Source: Clostridium sp. UBA5530
GTDB lineage: Bacteria > Bacillota > Clostridia > Clostridiales > Clostridiaceae
Direction: 5' to 3'
DNA length: 12,204 nt
Assembly (NCBI GenBank): GCA_002423705.1
Contig: DINW01000073.1
Coordinates: 97,481-109,684 of the forward strand
Shown: positions 6,333 to 12,204 of the stretch, piece after piece
Layout: each line of letters begins with the position of its first letter
How positions within the stretch are numbered: position 1 is the stretch's first letter
Made by a program: the position numbers and the translations under genes
The notes under the pieces: generated by a model
Databases searched by the model: none
The model's input: the letters and a program-made list of their open reading frames with translations, nothing else
Told to the model about the DNA's origin: nothing

Positions 6333-7739
6333 ATGACATGGCAGCTAATTGATTTAGAAGAAGATAAGTTAAAAGAAGAGTGTGGAGTCTTCGGTATATT
6401 ATCTAATGATGATCTACCAGTAGGTAAACTTACCTATTATGGGTTATATGCTCTTCAACATAGGGGTCAAGAGAGTGCAGGAATAGCAGTGGCTAGAGAG
6501 GGCAATATATATTGCCATAAAGATATGGGTCTTGTTACAGAAGTTTTCGATGAAGAGATTTTAGAGGAATTAACAGGGAACTCTGCTATAGGACATGTAA
6601 GATATTCCACAGCGGGAGATAGTCTAAAGTGTAATGCTCAGCCACTATTGACTCATGGAAAACTAGGAGATATGGCTATAGCACATAACGGAAATCTTAC
6701 TAACGCAGATACACTAAGGGATCTTTTGCAAGATGGTGGCTTTATGTTCCAAACTACCACAGATTCTGAAGTAATATTAGGATTGATTGCAAGATATGCA
6801 AATAAAGGTATAGAAAAAGCTATATTTAATGCTATGCAAGTGGTAAAAGGATCCTTTGCTATTGTGATTCTTAGCAAAGATAAGCTTATTGGAGTAAGAG
6901 ACAATAATGGAATAAGGCCATTATGCATAGGAAAGGTAAAAAATAGCTATATATTAGCATCTGAAAGTTGTGCACTAGATGCCATAGGCGGAGAATTTGT
7001 AAGAGATGTAAAACCAGGAGAAATAGTGGTTATAGATAAGAATGGTATCAAAAGTATTAATCCATCAGAAAAAACTAATTGTGGCACATGTTCCTTTGAA
7101 CATATATATTTTGCTAGACCAGATAGCATAATTGATGGAATAAATGTATATGAAACTAGAGTGAAAACTGGAGAAATTCTTTATGAAGAATGTCCTATAG
7201 ATGCAGATATAGTAGTTGGAGTCCCTGATTCAGGTATACCAGCTGCAGTAGGGTATGCTAAAGCTGCCAACATACCTTATGAAACTGCCTTTGTTAAAAA
7301 TAAATATGTGGGAAGAACCTTTATTGCACCAACTCAAGAGATTAGAGAAATGGCTGTGGCATTGAAACTTAATCCATTAAAATCCGTAGTGGCAGGAAAA
7401 AGAGTGGTTCTAATAGATGATTCTATAGTTAGAGGTACTACATCTAAAAAGCTTGTTCAACTTCTTAGAAAGGCAGGAGCCAAGGAAGTACATTTTAGGA
7501 TATCGTCACCGGTGGTTAAATATCCATGTTATTTTGGTATAGATACCCCTTATAGAAGTGAACTTATAGGAGCTAATATGTCCATAGAAGACATAGGAAA
7601 TACCATAGGAGCAGATACATTAGGGTATATAAGCATCAAGGGATTGCTTAAAGCTTTAAACAAAAATGAAGGATTTTGCTTAGGCTGCTTTAGTGGAGAA
7701 TATCCAGTGGCACCACCTATGGAAGCTATTATAGAATAA
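6333..7739 (+). CDS. purF: Amidophosphoribosyltransferase (glutamine PRPP amidotransferase), iron-sulfur type
   Basis: First committed step: PRPP and glutamine give phosphoribosylamine. The 468-residue chain starts with a 16-residue propeptide, after which CGVFG begins at Cys17, the Ntn-hydrolase nucleophile freed by self-cleavage (B. subtilis has an 11-residue propeptide). YALQHRGQESAGIA and RYSTAG mark the glutaminase half. The C-terminal phosphoribosyltransferase half has VVLIDDSIVRGTT (358-370) for PRPP. Cys253, Cys399, Cys449 and Cys452 (the last two in CLGC) lie where B. subtilis PurF binds its [4Fe-4S] cluster, so this is the oxygen-sensitive, cluster-bearing type. Cys250 is an extra nearby cysteine. 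The family is feedback-inhibited by purine nucleotides, adding to riboswitch control. Its ribosome binding site AAAGGTAGGT (6316-6325) is the same ten bases as that of purL. Confidence 0.98.
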   Translation: MTWQLIDLEEDKLKEECGVFGILSNDDLPVGKLTYYGLYALQHRGQESAGIAVAREGNIYCHKDMGLVTEVFDEEILEELTGNSAIGHVRYSTAGDSLKCNAQPLLTHGKLGDMAIAHNGNLTNADTLRDLLQDGGFMFQTTTDSEVILGLIARYANKGIEKAIFNAMQVVKGSFAIVILSKDKLIGVRDNNGIRPLCIGKVKNSYILASESCALDAIGGEFVRDVKPGEIVVIDKNGIKSINPSEKTNCGTCSFEHIYFARPDSIIDGINVYETRVKTGEILYEECPIDADIVVGVPDSGIPAAVGYAKAANIPYETAFVKNKYVGRTFIAPTQEIREMAVALKLNPLKSVVAGKRVVLIDDSIVRGTTSKKLVQLLRKAGAKEVHFRISSPVVKYPCYFGIDTPYRSELIGANMSIEDIGNTIGADTLGYISIKGLLKALNKNEGFCLGCFSGEYPVAPPMEAIIE

Positions 7740-7756
7740 TATAAAGGAGAATTAGT

Positions 7757-8755
7757 ATGATAACATATAAAGATGCAGGAGTTAATATTGAAGAGGGATA
7801 TAAGGCAGTGACCTTAATAAAGGATTATGCTAAAAGTACTATGAATTCCTTAGTTTTAAATAATATAGGTTCCTTTGGGGCTATGATGGAGCTACCAGAA
7901 GGATATAAAAAACCAGTTCTTGTATCAGGAACCGATGGAGTTGGTACTAAACTTGAAATTGCATTTAAGATGAAAAAGTATGATACAGTTGGTATTGATT
8001 GTGTTGCCATGTGTATAAATGATATATTATGTCATGGAGCAAAGCCTCTATTTTTCTTGGATTATATAGCTTGTGGGAAATTAGAAGCTGACGTGGCTTC
8101 TGACTTAGTAAAAGGGGTTTCAGAAGGATGTTTGCAAAGTGGTGCTGCTTTAGTTGGAGGAGAAACTGCTGAAATGCCAGGATTTTATCCAGAGGGAGAA
8201 TACGACATAGCAGGCTTTGCAGTAGGAATAGTTGATAAAGATAAAATTATAGACGGACATGATGTAAAGGCTGGAGATACCATTATAGGGTTGCCATCTT
8301 CAGGAATTCACTCTAATGGATATTCTTTAGTTAGAAAAATCATTAAGGACTTAGACAAAAAATTAGGAGAAAAAACTTTAGGAGAAATCCTCTTAACTCC
8401 TACAAGAATATATGTAAAGACTATAGAAAATTTGATGAATAAATTTCATATTAAGGCTATGTGCCACATAACTGGAGGCGGATTTATAGAGAATGTTCCA
8501 AGAATGCTTCCAAAGGGAAAAATGGCAGTAATAAATAAGGATTCTTATAATATGCCTGAGATATTTAAATATATGATGGATTTAGGTGTGGAAAGAGATC
8601 ATATGTATAACACTTTTAATATGGGAATAGGCTTTATGATATGTGTAGACAAAGAAATAAAAGATGAAGTATTAAAGGAATTAGCAGCCATGGGAGAAGA
8701 AGCTTATGAAATAGGCTACATAACCGATGGAGGTGAAGGGGTATGCTTAAAATAG
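7757..8755 (+). CDS. purM: Phosphoribosylformylglycinamidine cyclo-ligase (AIR synthetase)
   Basis: Closes the imidazole ring: FGAM and ATP give AIR. The 332-residue protein has the ATP-binding signature VSGTDGVGTK (56-65), CINDILCHGAKPLFFLDYIA (86-105), GGETAEMPGFY (134-144) and GLPSSGIHSNGYS, all diagnostic of PurM. It belongs to the same AIRS superfamily as the two central halves of PurL. Length is slightly short of the usual 340-350 residues, through a compact N-terminus and an end at EGVCLK. AAAGGAG lies just before the ATG, 17 bases after the purF stop. The last 13 bases overlap the start of purN, suggesting translational coupling of the two enzymes. Confidence 0.98.
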   Translation: MITYKDAGVNIEEGYKAVTLIKDYAKSTMNSLVLNNIGSFGAMMELPEGYKKPVLVSGTDGVGTKLEIAFKMKKYDTVGIDCVAMCINDILCHGAKPLFFLDYIACGKLEADVASDLVKGVSEGCLQSGAALVGGETAEMPGFYPEGEYDIAGFAVGIVDKDKIIDGHDVKAGDTIIGLPSSGIHSNGYSLVRKIIKDLDKKLGEKTLGEILLTPTRIYVKTIENLMNKFHIKAMCHITGGGFIENVPRMLPKGKMAVINKDSYNMPEIFKYMMDLGVERDHMYNTFNMGIGFMICVDKEIKDEVLKELAAMGEEAYEIGYITDGGEGVCLK

Positions 8756-9351
8756 CCGTTCTTGTATCAGGAGGTGGTACTAATCTCCAATCTATAATAG
8801 ATGCTATAGAGAATGCAGAAATAAATGCAGAAATAAAAATGGTTATTGGAAACAAAGAGGGTATTTATGCATTGGAGAGAGCTAAAGCATATCATATTAA
8901 AACTTTTGTAGTAGATAAAAATGGTGAAGATAATTTTCCTGATAGAATATTAAAAATAGTAGATGGACAAGTAGATTTGATAGTATTGGCAGGATTCTTA
9001 GCTATTTTAGATGGTGATATTCTAAAGAAGTTTAACAATAAGATAATAAATATACATCCTTCGTTGATACCATGTTTTTGTGGACCAGGAATGTACGGAT
9101 TAAAGGTTCATGAGGCTGTAATAAAAAGTGGAGTGAAATTTTCTGGATGTACAGTACACTTTGTAAATGATGAGGTGGATGGAGGAGCCATATTGCTTCA
9201 AGATATAGTGCCAGTTTATTTTGAGGATGATGCTAAATCACTTCAGAAAAGGGTTTTGGAAAAGGAACACAAACTTTTACCCAAGGCTATAAAACTTATA
9301 GAAGAAAATAAAGTAACAATAGTTGATGAAAGAATAAAGATAGAAGAATAG
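8743..9351 (+). CDS. purN: Phosphoribosylglycinamide formyltransferase (GART, 10-formyl-THF dependent)
   Basis: Transfers formyl from 10-formyltetrahydrofolate to GAR, giving FGAR. The 202-residue protein begins with the phosphate-binding loop VSGGGTNLQ (8-16). The catalytic triad is in place: Asn103 and His105 in NIHPSLIP, and Asp146 in VDGG. The loop after NIHPSLIP reads CFCGPGMYG rather than the AFPG-type loop of E. coli PurN, a variant I recall from other clostridial PurN proteins. The start ATG lies inside the end of purM, out of frame, and is preceded by GGAGGTG (8729-8735) located within purM coding sequence, which supports coupled translation. The last 20 residues are charged and poorly conserved. 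No purT-like, formate-dependent alternative is seen in the window. Confidence 0.96.
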   Translation: MLKIAVLVSGGGTNLQSIIDAIENAEINAEIKMVIGNKEGIYALERAKAYHIKTFVVDKNGEDNFPDRILKIVDGQVDLIVLAGFLAILDGDILKKFNNKIINIHPSLIPCFCGPGMYGLKVHEAVIKSGVKFSGCTVHFVNDEVDGGAILLQDIVPVYFEDDAKSLQKRVLEKEHKLLPKAIKLIEENKVTIVDERIKIEE

Positions 9352-9366
9352 AAGGAGGCTTCTTTT

Positions 9367-10869
9367 ATGAATAAAAGAGCTTTAATAAGTGTTTTTGATA
9401 AAGAAGGTATTTTAGAATTTACTAAATTTTTACAAAGTAGAAACGTAGAAATTATATCTACTGGGGGAACTTATAAATATCTAAAAGAAAACGGATTAGA
9501 TGTAATTGAGATTAATGAAGTTACTGGTTTCCCAGAGATGTTGGATGGAAGGGTAAAGACATTGCATCCCATTGTTCATGCAGGCATTCTTGCAATAAGG
9601 GATAATAAAGAGCATATGGATATATTAAATGAAAGAAATATTAGAACAATAGATTATGTAATAGTAAACTTATATCCTTTCTTTGAAAAGGTAAGAGAAG
9701 ATTTGGAATTTCAAGAAAAGGTTGAATTTATAGATATTGGCGGACCAACTATGCTAAGAGCAGCAGCAAAGAATTTTCAAGATGTAGTAGTTGTATCAGA
9801 TAAGAAGGATTATAAGCTTATAGTAGAGGAGATAGAAGAAAAAGGGGAAACCTCCTTAAGTACTAGAAAAAGATTAGCAGGTAAAGTTTTTAATCTTATG
9901 AGCGCTTATGATGGGGCTATTTCAAACTTTTTATTAGAAGATGAAAAGTATCCCGAATATCTTTCTGTATCTTATAAAAAAATGCAAAATTTAAGATATG
10001 GAGAGAATTCTCACCAAAGCGCTGCAGTATACTCTTCTACTATGGTAGAGGGAGCAATGAATTCTTTTGACACTTTAAATGGAAAAGAACTATCATACAA
10101 CAACTTTAAAGATGTTGATATAGCTTGGAAATGTTGTAATGAATTTGATGAGCCAAGTTGTTGTGCATTAAAGCATAATACTCCCTGTGGAGTGGCTATA
10201 GGGGAAAATTGTCATGATGCATATATGAAGGCTTATAATGTAGACCCAACTTCAATTTTTGGTGGTATAGTAGCATTTAATAGAAAAGTTGATAAAGACA
10301 CCGCAGAGGAAATGGTAAAAATATTTTTAGAAGTTATTGCAGCACCAGAATATGATGAAGAAGCTTTGGAAGTATTAAAGACTAAGAAAAATTTAAGGAT
10401 ACTTAGATTTAAGAATTATCCTAAAGATGATAAATATATTGTGTCTGTGGATGGAGCTATTCTTGTTCAAGATGAGGATAAAAAGCTTATTGATGAAATA
10501 AAAATTGTAACAGATAAAAAGCCTACAGATGAAGAGATGAAGGATTTAATTTTCGGCATGAAAGTAGTGAAATACGTTAAATCTAATGCTATAGTTGTGG
10601 CTAAAGGTGGAGTAGCCTTAGGTATTGGTGGAGGTCAGGTTAACAGAATTTGGCCTACAGAAGATGCTTTAAAAAGAGGTGAAGGAGCTACTATATTAGC
10701 TTCAGATGCCTTTTTCCCATTTAGAGATGTAGTAGATACTGCAGCTAAAAAAGGTATAAAAGCTATAATACAACCAGGAGGTTCTCTTAATGATAAGCAA
10801 TCAATAGAGGCTTGCAATGAATATGGTATTAGTATGGTATTTACAGGATTAAGACACTTTAAGCATTAG
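9367..10869 (+). CDS. purH: Bifunctional AICAR formyltransferase / IMP cyclohydrolase
   Basis: Catalyses the last two steps to IMP. The N-terminal MGS-like cyclohydrolase domain (about 1-195) shows ALISVFDKEGI, STGGT (31-35), the stretch GFPEMLDGRVKTLHP (54-68) and IDIGGPTMLRAAAKN (122-136). The C-terminal formyltransferase domain shows LRYGENSHQ (209-217), catalytic Lys269-His270 in KHNTPCG, DPTSIFGGIVAFN (293-305) and the end motif QPGGSLND with TGLRHFKH. The 500-residue length is normal (bacterial range about 500-530). AAGGAGG (9352-9358) lies eight bases before the ATG and 15 bases separate it from purN. Two adjoining cysteine pairs (256-257 and 265-266) lie just ahead of the catalytic Lys-His; their meaning is unknown. 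Confidence 0.98.
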   Translation: MNKRALISVFDKEGILEFTKFLQSRNVEIISTGGTYKYLKENGLDVIEINEVTGFPEMLDGRVKTLHPIVHAGILAIRDNKEHMDILNERNIRTIDYVIVNLYPFFEKVREDLEFQEKVEFIDIGGPTMLRAAAKNFQDVVVVSDKKDYKLIVEEIEEKGETSLSTRKRLAGKVFNLMSAYDGAISNFLLEDEKYPEYLSVSYKKMQNLRYGENSHQSAAVYSSTMVEGAMNSFDTLNGKELSYNNFKDVDIAWKCCNEFDEPSCCALKHNTPCGVAIGENCHDAYMKAYNVDPTSIFGGIVAFNRKVDKDTAEEMVKIFLEVIAAPEYDEEALEVLKTKKNLRILRFKNYPKDDKYIVSVDGAILVQDEDKKLIDEIKIVTDKKPTDEEMKDLIFGMKVVKYVKSNAIVVAKGGVALGIGGGQVNRIWPTEDALKRGEGATILASDAFFPFRDVVDTAAKKGIKAIIQPGGSLNDKQSIEACNEYGISMVFTGLRHFKH

Positions 10870-10886
10870 TAAGGAGAGGAATAGTT

Positions 10887-12131
10887 ATGAAGCTACTTGT
10901 AATTGGTTCAGGAGGAAGAGAGCATGCTATAGCTTGGAAACTGGCTCAAAACTCCAAGGTAGAAACTATATACTGCGCTCCAGGAAATGGAGGCACAGCC
11001 ATAGAAGAAAAATGTGAGAACATAAATATTAATGGCATAGATAAGCTTTTAGACTTTGCTAAAGAAAAGAATATTGATTTGACCATAGTAGGACCAGAAG
11101 AGCCTTTAACCAAAGGTATAGTAGATGAATTTAAAAAACAAGGACTTAAAATATTTGGTCCAGGTAAAAATGGAGCTATTCTAGAAGGTAGTAAAGCCTT
11201 TGCTAAAGAGTTTATGAAAAAGTATAATGTTAAAACAGCAGAATACGAAAGTTTCTCTAATGCAGAAGAGGCACTAAAATATATACAACATAAGGAATTT
11301 CCTTTAGTTATAAAGGCAGACGGATTGGCAGCGGGAAAGGGAGTTGTAATATGTTATTCTTTAGAGGAAGGTAAAAAAGCTATAGAAGACATTATGATAA
11401 GAGAAAACCTAAAGGATGCTGGAAAAACTATAGTTATAGAAGAGTTTTTAGAGGGCATAGAGGCATCTATTTTATCTATAACTGATGGAGAAACTATAAT
11501 ACCATTTTTGTCGGCTAAAGATCATAAACAGATATTGGATGGCAATAGGGGGCCTAATACAGGTGGAATGGGAGTAATATGTCCAAATCCTTATGTTACC
11601 AATGATGTTATGGAAAAATTCACTAAAGATATAATGGAACCTACTTTAAAAGGCATAAAAGAAGAAAAAATGGATTTTATTGGAGTAATATTCTTTGGAT
11701 TAATGATAACTAAAAAAGGAGTTTATCTTTTAGAATACAATGTAAGAATGGGAGATCCAGAAACCCAAGGAGTACTTTCATTAATGGAAAGTGATTTCTT
11801 AGAGATTATAGAAAAGGCTCTAGAGAAAAAACTAAATAACATAGAAGTGAAGTGGAGCAATAAAAGTGCTTGTGTAGTTATTGCAGCTTCTTCAGGATAT
11901 CCAGGAACCTACGACAAAGGCAAGGAAATTAAAATAGGTAAATTGGAAGAATCAAAGGTGTTTATGGCAGGAGCAAAGCTAAAAGATAGTATATTAACTA
12001 CATCAGGTGGGCGAGTGTTAGCAGTAGTGGCCCAAGGAAGTAATATTAAAGAAGCTAGGGAAGCTTGCTATAAAGATATGAAGAATATATATTTTGAAAA
12101 TATATATTATAGAAAAGATATAGGAAAATAA
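10887..12131 (+). CDS. purD: Phosphoribosylamine-glycine ligase (GAR synthetase)
   Basis: Second step of the pathway: phosphoribosylamine, glycine and ATP give GAR. The 414-residue ATP-grasp protein opens with VIGSGGREHA (5-14), then GPEEPLTKGI (69-78), FGPGKNGAILEGSK (90-103), the ATP-grasp loop VIKADGLAAGKGVV (141-154), RGPNTGGMG (221-229) and the metal-binding end of the fold EYNVRMGDPETQ (283-294). The usual sequence there is NVRFGDPE; Met for Phe is a conservative change. AAGGAG (10871-10876) lies ten bases before the ATG, 17 bases after purH. Phosphoribosylamine is very unstable, so co-production with PurF from one transcript makes sense. Last gene of the operon, followed by a terminator. 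Length is typical (about 415-430). Confidence 0.98.
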   Translation: MKLLVIGSGGREHAIAWKLAQNSKVETIYCAPGNGGTAIEEKCENININGIDKLLDFAKEKNIDLTIVGPEEPLTKGIVDEFKKQGLKIFGPGKNGAILEGSKAFAKEFMKKYNVKTAEYESFSNAEEALKYIQHKEFPLVIKADGLAAGKGVVICYSLEEGKKAIEDIMIRENLKDAGKTIVIEEFLEGIEASILSITDGETIIPFLSAKDHKQILDGNRGPNTGGMGVICPNPYVTNDVMEKFTKDIMEPTLKGIKEEKMDFIGVIFFGLMITKKGVYLLEYNVRMGDPETQGVLSLMESDFLEIIEKALEKKLNNIEVKWSNKSACVVIAASSGYPGTYDKGKEIKIGKLEESKVFMAGAKLKDSILTTSGGRVLAVVAQGSNIKEAREACYKDMKNIYFENIYYRKDIGK

Positions 12132-12142
12132 TATTAATAATA

Positions 12143-12188
12143 AATAGCAGATACAAGTAATTATTTGTATCTGCTATTAGTAATTTTT
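12143..12188 (+). terminator. Operon-end terminator hairpin
   Basis: AATAGCAGATACAA (12143-12156) and TTGTATCTGCTATT (12165-12178) form a perfect 14-bp stem with an eight-base loop, 11 bases after the purD stop. The T-tract is short (five T residues, 12184-12188) and begins five bases after the stem, so termination efficiency is uncertain, but the stem is the strongest of its kind at the operon end. Confidence 0.75.
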
Positions 12189-12204
12189 AAATAATAAGAA
12201 TTGG

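Noticed and set aside
1..12204. Mobile elements, CRISPR arrays, tRNA or rRNA genes, phage or defence genes
   Set aside because: No transposase, regularly spaced repeats, terminal inverted repeats, tRNA-like folds or rRNA-like stretches were found; the operon is intact with uniform composition.

Overview
The window is AT-rich, low-GC Firmicutes DNA, most likely from Clostridium sensu stricto. The pointers are A/T-rich codon use, strong GGAGG-type ribosome binding sites, one fused PurL of the clostridial/streptococcal kind instead of separate PurS, PurQ and PurL, and a purine riboswitch in front of the pathway. I cannot name the species from sequence alone.

Left edge (1-405): the first 91 codons of a chromate-transporter-family gene (chrA-like) read leftwards out of the window. 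A 130-base AT-rich gap separates it from a divergent small gene of the YaaR/DUF327 family (406-828).

Intergenic control region (829-1373, 545 bases): it holds a small GC-rich island (911-932) just ahead of a perfect 11-bp hairpin terminator (949-979). Next come an AT-rich stretch with an 11-bp inverted repeat around CGAA cores, which may be an operator (1084-1141), and a sigma-A-type promoter with extended -10 (1162-1190). These are followed by a guanine-type purine riboswitch (1206-1280) and its intrinsic terminator (1307-1341).

Main block (1374-12131): eight tightly packed genes on the plus strand, purL-purE-purC-purF-purM-purN-purH-purD. They are 15-18 bases apart, except that purM and purN overlap by 13 bases, and the block ends at a hairpin terminator (12143-12188). 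Together they encode de novo IMP synthesis: PurF (PRPP to PRA), PurD (GAR), PurN (FGAR), PurL (FGAM), PurM (AIR), PurE (CAIR), PurC (SAICAR) and PurH (AICAR to FAICAR to IMP). PurB (SAICAR to AICAR) is not in the window, nor is PurK, the usual partner of a class I PurE.

Control: the layout predicts premature transcription termination when guanine or hypoxanthine is abundant, perhaps layered on a DNA-binding regulator at the upstream inverted repeat. I see no insertion sequence, phage gene, CRISPR array, tRNA or rRNA, and no clearly new biological system. The most unusual points are the non-canonical bases at the P3/J3-1 junction of the riboswitch, the unassigned inverted repeat, and the GC-rich island before the first terminator.
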